A DNA stretch of 64,000 nucleotides, from positions 682,001 through 746,000 of the forward strand of contig CP019882.1 in assembly GCA_002007745.1 (NCBI GenBank). Reading direction: 5' to 3'. Below, one piece after another: positions 43,441 through 55,385 of this stretch (positions are counted from its first letter, which is position 1; the number at the start of each line of letters is the position of its first letter). A model generated the notes under the pieces. It searched no databases, was not told the origin of the DNA, and was given only the letters and a program-made list of their open reading frames with translations. The stretch comes from Mycolicibacterium litorale. Its GTDB lineage: Bacteria; Actinomycetota; Actinomycetes; Mycobacteriales; Mycobacteriaceae. Position numbers and translations under genes: made by a program.

Positions 43441-44759
43441 CACCGGTACTCGCTCAGTCGTGGCCACAGTCCCAACGCCACCGCCAGCGCCGCCCCCACC
43501 GACAGCACCACACCACCCACCGTGGTGCCCGAGAGCACCCGGCGAGCCGACAGGATGTCGTTGCGCAGCTGGTTGCGGCTCTCCCTGATCCCGCTAGACA
43601 GCGCGGCATCGAGTTTGTCGAAAGCCGGCGTCGAATCGTCCTCGCCCGTCCCCAGCGCGACCTGGGTGGCGGCCTGATAGTTGCCCACCGAGATGTAGGC
43701 ATTGATCCGTTCGTCGGCCTGCCGCCACTTCATCAACAGCTGGTCGGCGTCGGCGAGATCGCTCTTGGCGATCGCGTCCTTACGGGCCAGGTAATCGGTG
43801 AGCTGGGTGTGCATGGTTTCAACGCGCTGGTAGTAGGACCGCTTGCGGACGTCTTCGTCACCGCGCCGGATCAGCGACAACGTCTCGTCGGCGCGCGCCT
43901 GCTGCGCGGTGATCGCCAGGTTAGTCACTGTTTTGAGCGACTCGGCCGCAGTGTCCTTCGCAGCCCGGCTACCTGCGGTGGAGATGGCCAGCGCCGAGCC
44001 CACCCAGATGATCATCACCACGATCGCCAACCCGCCCGCGATCAGCCCGACGTTGACCCGCCGTTTGGTGGTCCTGGCCAGCCACCGGTGCGCGAACGCC
44101 CCGAACAGCAGGGTCATCGCCACCACGATGATCACCGGCGCCGGGATCTGGGTGGAGGCGGTGGTCTCGGCGTCGACCCGGGCCGAGGTCTGCTCGTAGA
44201 GCCGCTGCGCGTCCGGCAGGATCTGCTGCTGCATCAACGCCGACGCCTCCGACAGATACGACGAACCGACCGGATTGCCCATCCGGTTGTTGGTCCGCGC
44301 GGTCTCGATGAGCCCGGTGTAGACCGCCAGCTGGGCGTTGATGCGCCCGAGGAGTTGTATCTGCGGCTCGTCGGTGAGGCCGCTGGACGCCCTCGTCACG
44401 GCGACCGCTGCGTCGGTGATTGCCTGCTCATAGCGTTGCCGCACGGCACGCGGCTCCGCGCCGGCGATGAACGCGGTCGCCGCCGCGGCGTCAGCCACCG
44501 AGAGCGTGGTGTAGAGCCGGCCGGCGGCGAACGACAGCGGTTCGGTGTGGTTGAGCACGGTGGTCAGTTGGGTCTGCCGGTCGGTGATCGTCGTCGACGT
44601 GGCGAACGCACTGAGCACCCCCAGCGTGGCCAGGATGATGCCGATGGTCAGGATGCGGCCGGGCGTCGTGCGCAGGAACCACCACCGTGGGTGAGCGGGC
44701 GGGGTCGTCGACCGTTGCGCCAATGGCTCGGTCGACGGGTGCGCCAGCTCAACGGTCAC
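43440..44759 (-). CDS. glnX: GlnX membrane sensor-like protein
   Basis: A 439-residue protein with two similar halves, each an extracytoplasmic helical region flanked by TM segments: TM near residues 35-55, 205-225, 237-260 and 415-432. Helical external parts (LNHTEPLSFAAGRLYTTLSVADAAAAT and TNLAITAQQARADETLSL) resemble four-helix sensor domains. The homologue Rv0412c transmits GlnH occupancy to PknG. It is the first gene of the glnX-glnH-pknG operon; its stop overlaps the glnH start. Confidence 0.9.
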
Positions 44760-44887
44760 CTCGCGCGGACCTCATTCCCTGTTGCCCGGACCCCGTTCAC
44801 ACTTCCTGAGACAATCCTAAGAGGTGCTGTGACGGATGGGGCGGGATCGACCGACGAGCTGCGGCGTGGCGCGCTTATTCTGAACGC

Positions 44888-45469
44888 GTGCGAGGCGACG
44901 GCGACGGCTGGGTGGTGTCCGACACCGGCGCGCACTACTGGGGGCGGCACGGCGCGGCCGGGCTGTTGCTGCGTGCCCCCCGCCCGGACGGCACACCGGC
45001 GGTGCTGCTGCAACACCGTGCGCCGTGGAGCCATCAGGGTGGCACCTGGGGTCTGCCCGGCGGTGCCCGCGACAGCCACGAGACCCCCGAACAAGCCGCC
45101 GTTCGGGAAGCGCACGAAGAAGCGGGATTGCTGGCCGAACACGTGTTGGTGCGCGCGACGGTCGTGACGGCCGAGATCGTCGGTACCCGCGGCGCGCAGT
45201 GGAGTTACACCACCGTCGTCGCCGATGCCCCCGCGTTGCTGACCACCGTCCCCAACCGGGAGAGTTCCGAACTGCGGTGGGTGGCCGAGGACGAGGTGAT
45301 CGGCCTGCCGCTGCACCCGGGGTTCGCCGCGAGTTGGGAGCGGCTGCGGATCACCGCCCTGCTCAACCCGGACGAGCACGACCAATGCCGGCTGGCGGTG
45401 CCCCACACTGTCGAAATCCAGTCCGGGGTGTTCGCCTGGTGCGCGCCGGCGGGCGCGGGAATCAACTAA
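44888..45469 (+). CDS. mutT3: NUDIX hydrolase MutT3-like
   Basis: A 193-residue NUDIX protein. The complete Nudix box [24 protein letters not shown] is visible around residue 60, preceded by WGLPGG. Mycobacterial MutT3 (Rv0413) hydrolyses oxidised purine nucleotides; the name rests on the position between the glnX operon and thiE. It contains an intact run of six C at 44976-44981, which is useful when judging the frameshifts elsewhere. The GTG start is in a 128-base divergent gap. Confidence 0.88.
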   Translation: MRGDGDGWVVSDTGAHYWGRHGAAGLLLRAPRPDGTPAVLLQHRAPWSHQGGTWGLPGGARDSHETPEQAAVREAHEEAGLLAEHVLVRATVVTAEIVGTRGAQWSYTTVVADAPALLTTVPNRESSELRWVAEDEVIGLPLHPGFAASWERLRITALLNPDEHDQCRLAVPHTVEIQSGVFAWCAPAGAGIN

Positions 45470-46133
45470 CAGCGGCCAGCACCGACCTGAGCCGTCGCGC
45501 GGCTGCCTGCGGATCGGCGGCGGCGGTGATCGCGCGCACCACCACGACCCGGCGCGCCCCCGCATCGAGTACTTCGGGCAAGCGCTGCTCGTCGATCCCA
45601 CCGATGGCGAACCAGGGCTTGTCGGGGTGCACGCCCGCCACCGACCGCACCAGGTCCACGCCGGGCGCGGGCCGCCCCGGCTTCGTCGGCGTCGGCCAGC
45701 ACGGGCCGACACAGAAGTAGTCGACATCCTCCATCAGCGCCCGGGCCGCCTCCCCGGTCGCGTGGGTGGAGCGGCCGATCACCGTGTCGGAGCCGACGAT
45801 TTCCCTGGCCACCTCCAGCGGCAGGTCGTCCTGTCCCAGATGCAGCACGTCGGCCCCGGCCGCGCGGGCGATGTCCGCGCGGTCGTTGACCGCCAGCAGC
45901 GCGCCGTGGCGGCGGGCGGCGTCGGCCAGGATCTCTAGCGCGGCCAGTTCGGCCCGCGCCTCCAACGGTCCGAAGCGCTGCTCACCTGCTGAGCCCTTGT
46001 CCCGCAGCTGGACGATGTCGACGCCGCCGGACAACGCGGCGTCGGCGAACTCGGCCAGGTCACCGCGTTCGCGGCGGGCGTCGGTGCACAGGTACAGCCG
46101 CGCGTCCGCCAGCCTGGAATGAGGTTCGTGCAC
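45462..46133 (-). CDS. thiE: thiamine-phosphate synthase
   Basis: A 223-residue TIM-barrel Thi[102 protein letters not shown] and FAIGGID are all conserved. It joins HMP pyrophosphate and the thiazole phosphate carboxylate to give thiamine phosphate. The GTG at 46133 is chosen from the typical start region [14 protein letters not shown]. It is divergent from thiO and overlaps the end of mutT3 by 8 bases. Confidence 0.95.
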   Translation of the reverse strand: MHEPHSRLADARLYLCTDARRERGDLAEFADAALSGGVDIVQLRDKGSAGEQRFGPLEARAELAALEILADAARRHGALLAVNDRADIARAAGADVLHLGQDDLPLEVAREIVGSDTVIGRSTHATGEAARALMEDVDYFCVGPCWPTPTKPGRPAPGVDLVRSVAGVHPDKPWFAIGGIDEQRLPEVLDAGARRVVVVRAITAAADPQAAARRLRSVLAAVS

Positions 46134-46166
46134 ACCGCGACGGTAGCGGCTAGCGTGGAAGCTTGG

Positions 46167-46248
46167 CACGGGAGTCCCTGGAGCGGGGCTGAGAGTGGAG
46201 GTGACACCTCCAGACCGTCACCACCTGATCCGGGTCATGCCGGCGAAG
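46167..46248 (+). ncRNA. TPP riboswitch (THI element) of the thiO-thiS-thiG operon
   Basis: Shows the conserved aptamer blocks: CGGGAGTCCC, GGGGCTGAGAGTGGAGG (the CUGAGA pyrimidine-sensor motif) with a short P3 hairpin, and CACCTGATCCGGGTCATGCCGGCG (pyrophosphate-sensor side). The thiO ribosome site (AAGGAAGCGAAGGGG) follows immediately, so ligand binding probably blocks translation initiation. The GTCATGCC segment differs by one base from the commoner GTAATGCC found in the second copy in this window. Confidence 0.93.
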
Positions 46249-46262
46249 GAAGCGAAGGGGAC

Positions 46263-47338
46263 ATGTCGAACGAGTCGTTGGCCGTCATCGGAGGCGGCGT
46301 GATCGGGCTGGCGGTGGCGCGCCGCGCCGCACTCGACGGGCTGTCGGTGCGGGTGCACCGGACCTCCGGCGGGCAGGAGCGAAGCGACCCGGGGAGTTAT
46401 TCCGGCGGGCAGGAGCGAAGCGACCCGGGAAACAATCCGGGCCTTGGGGCATCGTGGGTGGCCGGCGGAATGCTGACCCCGCACAGCGAAGGCTGGCCCG
46501 GTGAAGAGCAGCTGTTGGCGCTCGGGCTGGAGTCGTTACGGCTGTGGCACGGGGGCTTCCTCGACGGCCTGCCCGACGATGTGGTCACCGCCCGGGAGTC
46601 TCTGGTGGTCGCGGTTGACCGTGCCGATGCCGCCGATCTGCGAACCGTCGCCCAATGGCTGTCGGCCCAGGGGCATCCGGTGACCCTCACCACCGCGGCC
46701 CGCGATATCGAACCGCTTCTGGCGCAAGGGATTCGGCATGGACTCATCGCCTCCGACGAGCTGGCGGTGGACAACCGCAAACTGGTGGCCGCGTTGGAGT
46801 CGCACTGCGAGCAGCTCGGCGTGCGATGGGCACCGCCGGTGGACCGTCTCGACGACGCCCGCGTCGGCGTGGACACCACGGTGATCGCCAACGGCATTGA
46901 CGCTCCTCGGTTGTGGCCGGGCCTGCCGGTCCGTCCCGTCAAAGGCGAGGTGCTGCGCCTGCGGTGGCGGCGCGGCTGCATGCCCGTGCCGCAGCGGGTG
47001 GTTCGCGCCCGGGTGCACGGCCGCCCGGTCTATGTGGTGCCCCGCGCCGACGGTGTGGTGGTCGGCGCGACCCAGTACGAACACGGACGCGACACCGCCC
47101 CGTCGGTGACCGGTGTCCGCGAGTTGCTCGATGACGCCTGCGCGGTGATGCCCGCGCTCGGTGAATACGAACTCGCCGAATGCGCAGCCGGACTGCGACC
47201 GATGACGCCGGACAACATGCCGATCGTGCGACGTCTGGACGAGCGCACCCTGGTGGCGACCGGCCACGGTCGGTCGGGATTTCTGTTGGCGCCGTGGACC
47301 GCCGAGCGGATCGCCGCCGAGTTGATAGGAGCACGGGC

Positions 47339-47342
<4 letters not shown>
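46263..47342 (+). CDS. thiO: glycine oxidase ThiO with an in-frame repeat insertion
   Basis: A 359-residue FAD-dependent glycine oxidase. LAVIGGGVIGLAVARRAA binds the FAD ADP moiety, then ASWVAGGMLTPHSEGWPGE, GELRPVKGEVLRL-type sequence (VRPVKGEVLRL), VYVVPRADGVVVGATQ, LRPMTPDNMPIVRR and TGHGRSGFLLAP. It makes iminoglycine for the thiazole ring. Two 12-residue units (SGGQERSDPGSY and SGGQERSDPGNN) are inserted right after beta-2 of the Rossmann fold. It lies directly behind the TPP riboswitch and overlaps thiS (ATGA). Confidence 0.94.
46365..46436 (+). repeat. two 36-bp tandem units inserted in thiO
   Basis: Each unit starts TCCGGCGGGCAGGAGCGAAG and continues CGACCCGGG before a variable tail of a few bases. 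The units are at 46365-46400 and 46401-46436 and preserve the reading frame. The sequence does not look like thiO coding DNA and interrupts a conserved loop. Confidence 0.85.
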
Positions 47343-49049
<1,707 letters not shown>

Positions 49050-49062
<13 letters not shown>

Positions 49063-49771
49063 GTGTTGGCCGGCGGATCGATGCGGGTCACGCTGGACAC
49101 CTCGAACGTCGGTATCGAGTCCGTCCCGGAATAAGTTTGCCCCGGTGGCACGGTGCCCTGCACCCGGACCCAGGTGTTCTCGGGTAGCGCCGCCGCCGTC
49201 GGTGCGGCGGGGCCGGACAGGTGGAAGCGAGCCAGTTGGGCGTCCGCCGCGCAGCAGATGATGACGATCTTGGCCAGATCCACCCGGTTGTCGTTGCGCA
49301 TCGTGAAACCGGTGACCGTGATCCGGCGGCCGTCCAGCCCACCGACCTTGCCGACCGCGACCCTCATCAGCACCTCGGGCAGGGCGACGACGGGCGCGTC
49401 ACCGGCGGGCAGCGGGGGAAGGAGCGAGCGTTGGTCACCGACACGGTTACCGGCGCGGCGGCCCGTGCGCTCAATGCCGGTGGCACTACGAAGATCAGCA
49501 GTACCACCGGGATGACCAGCAGCCAGCCGATGCCGCCACGGTGCCGGTGACCGCCGTGGTCATGCGGCTCCTGGTGGCCACCGCGGACCCCTCCGCTTTT
49601 CACGTCGCGCCCGATCGCGACGAGTGCGAGCACGATGAGCACCGCCGCGGACGCGGCCAGCCACGGCAACATGGCGGGTTTGACGTAGCGAGTGTAAGCA
49701 CCGGTGACGGTGACCATCACCAGGCTGATCCCGACGATCAGCAACAAGGTGTTCTCGGTTTCGCGCCTCAC
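49050..49771 (-). CDS. TIGR03943/DUF1980-family membrane protein, interrupted by a one-base frameshift
   Basis: The N-terminal part (RRETENTLLLIVGISLVMVTVTG, two or three TM segments, a His/Gly-rich loop HDHGGHRHRGG) runs to VTNARSFP and leaves frame at the plus-strand G run 49414-49418. The C-terminal part continues in the adjacent frame as LPAGDAPVVALPEVLMRVAVGK, then ITVTGF, KIVIICCAADAQLARFHL (the conserved Cys-Cys-Ala-Ala-Asp stretch) and WVRVQGT. An extra G restores about 240 residues. This family is always paired with the UPF0718 permease; here their genes overlap (GTGA). Substrate unknown. Confidence 0.82.
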
Positions 49772-50763
49772 AACAGCACCAAGCCCACCCCCGTCGCCAC
49801 CACGGTGGCGACCACCAGAGTGGCCGGCGCGAACCGCAGCGCGAACCCGCGTCCGAACAGACCGGCCTGCATGGCAACGAGTTTCACGTCGACAGCCGGG
49901 CCGACCACCAGGAACACCAGCCGCGGTATCAGCGGCACCATGGTCAGGCTCGCCGCCACGAACGCGTCGGCCTCCGAACACAGGGCCAACACGAAGGCCA
50001 GCAGGGCCATCGTCACCACGCCGAGCAGCAGGTGGCCGGCCACGTGCTCGAACACCCAGGGCGGCACCACAACTCGCAACGTCGCAGCGGCCGCCGCACC
50101 GATCACGAGATAGGAACCGGCCTGCAGGAAGTCATGGCGGGCCGCCTCGGTGAACACCGTCCAGCGGGACTGAGTCCCGTCGTGCAACCGCGGCAGGCTG
50201 CGGGTGACCCAGCCGGGACGCCCCCACCGCGACCACAGCACCCCCATCAGCACCGCGGTGATCAGCGAGGCCACACACCGGGCCAGCACCATCTGCGGCT
50301 GGCCGGGGAACGCCACCGCCGTGGCGACCAGCACCACCGGGTTGATCGCCGGTGCGCTGAGCATGAAGGTCAGCGCCGCCGCACCCACTGTTCCGTCCCC
50401 GAACAGCCGACGGGCCACCGGCACCGAACCGCACTCGCAGCCGGGCAGCGCAGCGCCGGCCACACCGGCGGCCAGCACCGCGGCCGGCGCCCGCCGCGGC
50501 AGCCACCGGGCCAATCGCTCAGGCGAGACGAAGGCGGCGATCACACCGCTGATCAGCACCCCGAGCACCAGAAAGGGCACGGCTTGCAGGAACACGCCGG
50601 CGAACACCGTGCCGGCGGTGGCCAGCTGCGGATTGCCCGCCACTCCGTCCCGCATCCAGGTGCCCACCAGGGCGCACATCACCAGGCCGGCCACCAGAAC
50701 CTCGGTAGAGGTCACCAGGCGGCGGCGGGGAGCGGTCACGGTCATCGGCAACATTGCGGACAT
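49768..50763 (-). CDS. UPF0718/DUF318-family permease
   Basis: A 331-residue polytopic protein with eight or so TM segments. VFLQAVPFLVLGVLISGVIAAF, GAALPGCECGSVPVARRL (the conserved PxCxCGxVP motif) and FMLSAPAINPVVLVAT identify the family, with SEADAFVAASL in the second half. The partner is the TIGR03943 gene downstream. Such pairs are suspected metal or cofactor transporters, but function is unproven. The ATG at 50763 is used; ATGs at 50754 and 50745 are alternatives. Confidence 0.87.
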   Translation of the reverse strand: MSAMLPMTVTAPRRRLVTSTEVLVAGLVMCALVGTWMRDGVAGNPQLATAGTVFAGVFLQAVPFLVLGVLISGVIAAFVSPERLARWLPRRAPAAVLAAGVAGAALPGCECGSVPVARRLFGDGTVGAAALTFMLSAPAINPVVLVATAVAFPGQPQMVLARCVASLITAVLMGVLWSRWGRPGWVTRSLPRLHDGTQSRWTVFTEAARHDFLQAGSYLVIGAAAAATLRVVVPPWVFEHVAGHLLLGVVTMALLAFVLALCSEADAFVAASLTMVPLIPRLVFLVVGPAVDVKLVAMQAGLFGRGFALRFAPATLVVATVVATGVGLVLL

Positions 50764-50811
50764 CGTGCCACTCGAGCCTGCGAGTTGGCGGATGCGTCTA
50801 ACCTGGGCGCA

Positions 50812-52314
50812 GTGAAATACCGACACCCGGCCATGACGGCCTGGCTGGCCCTTGTCGTCGCCGTCATCGCCTTGGCCGGATGCAACCGTTCCACCGACTC
50901 CGCGCAGCCCACGGCGGCCCCTGCGGCCGCCCCGCAGTTCGCCGACGATCTGCGCCAGCGCGTCACCACCGACGCGATGATGGCGCACCTGCAGAAACTG
51001 CAGGACATCGCCAACGCGAACAACGGCACCAGGGCGGTGGGCACCCCCGGCTTCGATGCCAGCGTCGACTATGTCGCCGGCGTGCTGCGCGGTAAGGGTT
51101 TCGACGTGCAGACCCCGGAATTCCAGACCCGGGTTTTCCAGCCGGGTACGGCCGACCTGCGGGTCAACGGTGCCGAGGTGGGTGCCCGCGCGCTGGAGTT
51201 CAGCATCCCCACTCCGCCGCAGGGCCTCGGCGGCCCGCTGGTGGCCGCGCCGGCGGACGACAGCCCGGGCTGCGCCCCCGCCGACTACAACGGCCTGCCT
51301 GTCCGCGGCGCGGTGGTCCTGGTCGACCGTGGCGCCTGCCCGTTCGGGGACAAGCAGGCCATCGCCGCCCAGCTCGGGGCGGTCGCCCTGGTGGTCGCCG
51401 ACAACGTCGACGAGGAACACATGGGTGCCACTCTCGGCGAGGACACCGACGTCAAGATTCCCGTCGTGGGCATCAGCAAGGCCGACGGTGCCCGAGTGCG
51501 GGCCACTCCCGGACCGGCCACGCTCAAGCTCGACGCCAGCACCCAGACCGTCAACGCCCGCAACGTGATCGCCCAGACCAAGACCGGATCGGCGGCCGAT
51601 GTGGTGGTCGTCGGCGCCCACCTGGACAGCGTTCCCGACGGTCCGGGCATCAACGACAACGGTTCCGGGGTTGCGGCGGTGCTGGAGACCGCCACCCAGC
51701 TCGGTTCCGCCCCGGCGGTGAAGAACGCCGTGCGGTTCGCGTTCTGGGGTGCTGAGGAGCTCGGCACCATCGGCTCGAAGAAGTACGTCGAATCGCTGAC
51801 CACCGATCAGCTCAAAGACATCGCGCTGTATCTCAACTACGACATGATCGGCTCGCCCAATCCGGGCTACTTCACCTACGACGGGGACCAGTCAAGCCCG
51901 CCGGGCGCCAACGGCCGGGTGCCCCGGGTCCCGGAGGGCTCGCCGGGCATCGAGCGCACCCTGGTGGCCTATCTGAAGGCGGCCGGCAAGACTGCCCAGG
52001 ACACCTCGTTCGACGGGCGGTCGGACTACGACGCGTTCACCATGGCCGGCGTGCCGGCCGGCGGGCTGTTCTCCGGCGCGGAGGAGAAGAAGACGGCCGA
52101 ACAACAGAAGCTGTGGGGCGGTACCGCCGACGCGCCGTTCGATCCGAACTACCACAAGGACACCGACACCCTCGACCACATCGACCGCACCGCCCTGGGC
52201 ATTCTCGGTGGCGGCGTGGCCTACTCCGTCGGCCTCTATGCGCAGGACATCGACGGTCGCAACGGTGTCCCGGTCCGCGACGACCGGACCCGCCACGTCA
52301 TCACCGAGCCGTGA
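50812..52314 (+). CDS. lpqL: lipoprotein aminopeptidase LpqL (M28 family)
   Basis: A 500-residue lipoprotein: signal with lipobox IALAGC, a protease-associated domain (about residues 130-235, YNGLPVRGAVVLVDRGACPFGDKQAIA) and an M28 zinc peptidase domain. Metal and catalytic residues are seen in VGAHLDSVPDGPGINDNGSG (His, Asp), WGAEELG (Glu-Glu), LNYDMIGSPN (Asp) and YHKDTDTLDH (His). It should release N-terminal amino acids at the cell surface. Position after thiG matches Rv0418, although here an SGNH hydrolase and a permease pair intervene. The GTG is 48 bases from the divergent permease start. Confidence 0.93.
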   Translation: MKYRHPAMTAWLALVVAVIALAGCNRSTDSAQPTAAPAAAPQFADDLRQRVTTDAMMAHLQKLQDIANANNGTRAVGTPGFDASVDYVAGVLRGKGFDVQTPEFQTRVFQPGTADLRVNGAEVGARALEFSIPTPPQGLGGPLVAAPADDSPGCAPADYNGLPVRGAVVLVDRGACPFGDKQAIAAQLGAVALVVADNVDEEHMGATLGEDTDVKIPVVGISKADGARVRATPGPATLKLDASTQTVNARNVIAQTKTGSAADVVVVGAHLDSVPDGPGINDNGSGVAAVLETATQLGSAPAVKNAVRFAFWGAEELGTIGSKKYVESLTTDQLKDIALYLNYDMIGSPNPGYFTYDGDQSSPPGANGRVPRVPEGSPGIERTLVAYLKAAGKTAQDTSFDGRSDYDAFTMAGVPAGGLFSGAEEKKTAEQQKLWGGTADAPFDPNYHKDTDTLDHIDRTALGILGGGVAYSVGLYAQDIDGRNGVPVRDDRTRHVITEP

Positions 52315-52323
52315 GCCATCCGC

Positions 52324-52388
52324 GCATCGAGTCAGACCTCAGATCGTTGGATTGCCGGGCAGACTCGATCTGAGGTCTGACTCGATGC
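52324..52388. repeat. perfect 23-bp inverted repeat, GCATCGAG-type hairpin (copy C)
   Basis: The arms 52324-52346 and 52366-52388 are perfect complements around a 19-base loop. The left arm starts GCATCGAGTCAGACCTCAG. It sits between the convergent lpqL and NCS2 permease genes and probably terminates both. The first 13 bases are identical to copy B at 28210. Confidence 0.85.
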
Positions 52389-52399
52389 CACGGCGGTGA

Positions 52400-53659
52400 T
52401 CACGCAGACCGCGAACCTCGCAGCGCCCCCAACGCCCGCATACCGTGGTAGACGACCAGCGCCGCAATCGAGCCGAGCGCGATACCGGTGAACGTCAAAC
52501 TGCCGATGCTCCAGGTGAAGTCGGCGATCCCGATGATCAACGCGATCGCCGCCGTCATCTGATTGATCGGCAGACCGAAGTCCACCTGATTCGTCAGCCA
52601 GATCCGTACGCCCAGGACACCGACGAGGCCGTAGAGCACGATGGTCGCCCCGCCGAGCACGCCCGGCGGGATCGCCGAGATGGTGGCACCCACCTTCGGG
52701 CACAATGCCAGCACGATCGCCGTCACCCCCGCCACCCAGTACGCCGCGGTGGAGTACACCCGGGTCGCCGCCATCACCCCGATGTTCTCGGCGTAGGTGG
52801 TGGTGGCCGACCCGCCGCCGAGACCGGCCAGCACTGTGGCGACACCGTCGGCGGCCAGCGCACGCCCGGTCAGCGGATCGGTGTCGACGCCGGTCATCTG
52901 CCCCACCGACTTCACATGGCCGATGTTCTCGGCCACCAGCGCGATCACCGCCGGAAGGAACATCGGCAACACCGACAGGCTGAAGGTCGGCGTCTGGAAC
53001 TGCGGCAGCCCGATCCAGCCCGCTGCCGCGATGCCCGAGGTGTCCACCTCGCCGAGCACCAGCGCCAGCAGGTAGCCGGCGACCACGGCCACGAAGATCG
53101 CCAGCCGGCCGATGATGCCCCGGAAGAACGCCAGCGCAGCCACCAGCAGCACCAGGGTGACGACGCCGACCAGCGGACCCTTCTCGAAGTTCGTCTTGGC
53201 CGCCGGTGCCAGGTTGAAGCCGATGAGCGCGACGATGGCGCCGGTGACGACCGGCGGCAGCGCAACCTCGATCCAGTGCGTGCCGGCCAGGTGCACGGCA
53301 GCCCCGATGGCGATGAGCAGCACCCCGACCGCGATCAGACCGCCCAGCGCGCTACCGGCGCCGTGCGAGGCCACCGCCGCAGTCACCGGCGCGATCACCG
53401 AGAAGCTGGAACCCAGGTAGCTCGGCAGCCGGTTGCCGGTGATCACCAGGAAAAGCAGGGTGCCGATGCCGGAGAACAGCAGCGTGGTCGCGGGCGGAAA
53501 CCCGGTCAGCACCGGCACCAGGAACGTGGCGCCGAACATCGCCACCACGTGTTGAGCGCCGATGCCCAGGGTTCGCGGCCAGCTCAGCCGCTCGTGCGGG
53601 GCAACGACGAAGGTCTCGTCGGCGCGGGTCTCGACCGGCGTCCAAGTCAGCGGGATCAC
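52400..53659 (-). CDS. NCS2-family uracil/xanthine permease
   Basis: A 419-residue transporter with about 14 TM segments in the UraA/NCS2 fold. GIGAQHVVAMFGATFLVPVLTG, YLGSSFSVIAPV, the substrate-site stretch ALVAENIGHVKSVGQMTG and GGGSATTTYAENIGVMAATRVYS are signatures of uracil transporters. It probably imports uracil or another nucleobase by proton symport. Confidence 0.92.
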   Translation of the reverse strand: MIPLTWTPVETRADETFVVAPHERLSWPRTLGIGAQHVVAMFGATFLVPVLTGFPPATTLLFSGIGTLLFLVITGNRLPSYLGSSFSVIAPVTAAVASHGAGSALGGLIAVGVLLIAIGAAVHLAGTHWIEVALPPVVTGAIVALIGFNLAPAAKTNFEKGPLVGVVTLVLLVAALAFFRGIIGRLAIFVAVVAGYLLALVLGEVDTSGIAAAGWIGLPQFQTPTFSLSVLPMFLPAVIALVAENIGHVKSVGQMTGVDTDPLTGRALAADGVATVLAGLGGGSATTTYAENIGVMAATRVYSTAAYWVAGVTAIVLALCPKVGATISAIPPGVLGGATIVLYGLVGVLGVRIWLTNQVDFGLPINQMTAAIALIIGIADFTWSIGSLTFTGIALGSIAALVVYHGMRALGALRGSRSA

Positions 53660-53705
53660 GCTTGGAAACTCAACCCCATCGAACGGGATCGCGCATGCTA
53701 GACCG

Positions 53706-55385
53706 GTGAACTGGATGGCCGTCGCACCCGGGCTGCGCCAGTTCCGTGGCTACCAGCGGTCCTGGCTGCGCGGCGACCTGGTGGCCGGCCTGACGGTGTC
53801 GGCGTACCTGGTGCCCCAAGTGATGGCGTATGCGACGGTCGCCGGTCTGGCGCCGGTGGTCGGCTTGTGGGCGGCGCTGGCGCCCCTGGCGGTGTATGCG
53901 CTGCTCGGCACGTCACGGCAGTTGTCGGCCGGCCCGGAGTCCACGACCGCCCTGATGACGGCAACGGCGCTGGCCCCGTTGGCCGCCGGCGACGGCGGGC
54001 GGTATGCGGCGCTGGCGGCCATGCTGGCGTTGCTGGTCAGCGTCATCTGTCTGGTGGGCGGCATGGTCCGGCTGGGCTTCCTCGCGGATCTGCTGTCCCG
54101 GCCGGTGCTCGTCGGGTACATGACGGGCGTCGCGATCATCATGATCGCCAGCCAGTCGGGCAAGGTCATCGGTGCGCCGGTCGCCGGCGACGAGTTCGTG
54201 CCGCAGGTCCGCTCACTGGCGCGCGTCGTCGGGCAGGCGCACTGGCCGACCGTGGTGTTCTCGATCGCGGTGCTGGCGGTGCTGTTCGGGCTGTCGCGGC
54301 TGTTCCCACGATCCCCGGGTCCGTTGATCGCCATGCTTCTGGCCACCGCGGCGGTGGCGGCTTTCTCGTTGGACCACTACGGAATCCGGGTGATCGGCGA
54401 CGTCCCGGCCGGTCTGCCGCCGCTCGGCTTCGGCGCGGTGCCCTGGCACGACATCGGGACGTTGGCGGCCGCCGCGGGTGGCATCGCGATTGTGGGGTTC
54501 TCCGACAATGTGCTGACCGCGCGGACCTTCGCGGCCCGGCGGGGGGAGCGGATCGACGCCAACGCCGAGCTGCGAGCCCTGGGTGCCTGCAATCTCGGCG
54601 CCGGTCTGAGTCACGGGCTGCCGGTGAGCTGCAGCGGTAGCCGCACCGCCGTCGGTGACCTGGTGGGTAGTCGGACCCAGCTGTATTCTCTTGTGGCCCT
54701 TGGTGTTCTACTCGTCGTCACCGTGACGGCGCACGGTGTGCTGGCGATGTTCCCCACCGCCGCGTTGGGGGCGCTGGTCATTTTCGCCGCGCTACGGCTG
54801 ATCGACGTCGGAGAATACCGGCGGCTGGCGGCCTTTCGGCGAAGCGAACTCGTGCTGGCCCTGCTCACCGCCGCCGGTGTGCTCGGGCTCGGAGTGTTGT
54901 ACGGCGTGCTGGCCGCGGTCGGTCTGTCGATTCTGGATCTGCTGCGCCGGGTGGCCCGCCCGCACGACAGCGTGCTCGGATTCGTACCCGGTGTTCCCGG
55001 GATGCACGATATCGATGACTACCCGCAGGCCCGGCTGGAACCGGGCCTGCTGATCTACCGCTACGACGCACCGCTGTTCTTCGCCAATGCCGAGAATTTC
55101 CGCGCCAGGGCGCTGGCCGCCGTCGACGACAACCCCGATCCGGTCGAATGGTTCGTGGTCAACGCCGAGGCCAACGTCGAGGTGGACCTCACCGCCCTGG
55201 ACATCCTCGATCAGCTGCGCACGGAACTCAATCGGCGCGGCATCGAATTCGGGATGGCCCGGGTGACCTGGCATCTGCGCGAGGCGCTGCGGGCAGCCGG
55301 ACTGTTGGACAAGATCGGCGAAGACCACATCTTCATGACCTTGCCGACCGCCGTGGAGGCCTACCGCAACCGGCGCAAGGCATAG
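53706..55385 (+). CDS. SulP-family anion permease with C-terminal STAS domain
   Basis: A 559-residue SLC26/SulP transporter. The N-terminal LRGDLVAGLTVSAYLVPQVMAYATVAGL signature, TM3 LSAGPESTTALMTA and SGSRTAVGDLVGSRTQL mark the membrane part. The STAS domain (about residues 440-555) contains LLIYRYDAPLFFANAENFRARAL and WFVVNAEANVEVDLTALDIL. Substrates of this family include sulfate, bicarbonate and dicarboxylates; which one is not clear here. It contains an intact G6 run at 54541-54546. The start is GTG; an ATG three codons on is possible. Confidence 0.92.
   Translation: MNWMAVAPGLRQFRGYQRSWLRGDLVAGLTVSAYLVPQVMAYATVAGLAPVVGLWAALAPLAVYALLGTSRQLSAGPESTTALMTATALAPLAAGDGGRYAALAAMLALLVSVICLVGGMVRLGFLADLLSRPVLVGYMTGVAIIMIASQSGKVIGAPVAGDEFVPQVRSLARVVGQAHWPTVVFSIAVLAVLFGLSRLFPRSPGPLIAMLLATAAVAAFSLDHYGIRVIGDVPAGLPPLGFGAVPWHDIGTLAAAAGGIAIVGFSDNVLTARTFAARRGERIDANAELRALGACNLGAGLSHGLPVSCSGSRTAVGDLVGSRTQLYSLVALGVLLVVTVTAHGVLAMFPTAALGALVIFAALRLIDVGEYRRLAAFRRSELVLALLTAAGVLGLGVLYGVLAAVGLSILDLLRRVARPHDSVLGFVPGVPGMHDIDDYPQARLEPGLLIYRYDAPLFFANAENFRARALAAVDDNPDPVEWFVVNAEANVEVDLTALDILDQLRTELNRRGIEFGMARVTWHLREALRAAGLLDKIGEDHIFMTLPTAVEAYRNRRKA

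Noticed and set aside
46371..46430. CRISPR-like repeat array in thiO
   Set aside because: Only two units, directly adjacent with no spacers, and translated in frame as part of thiO.
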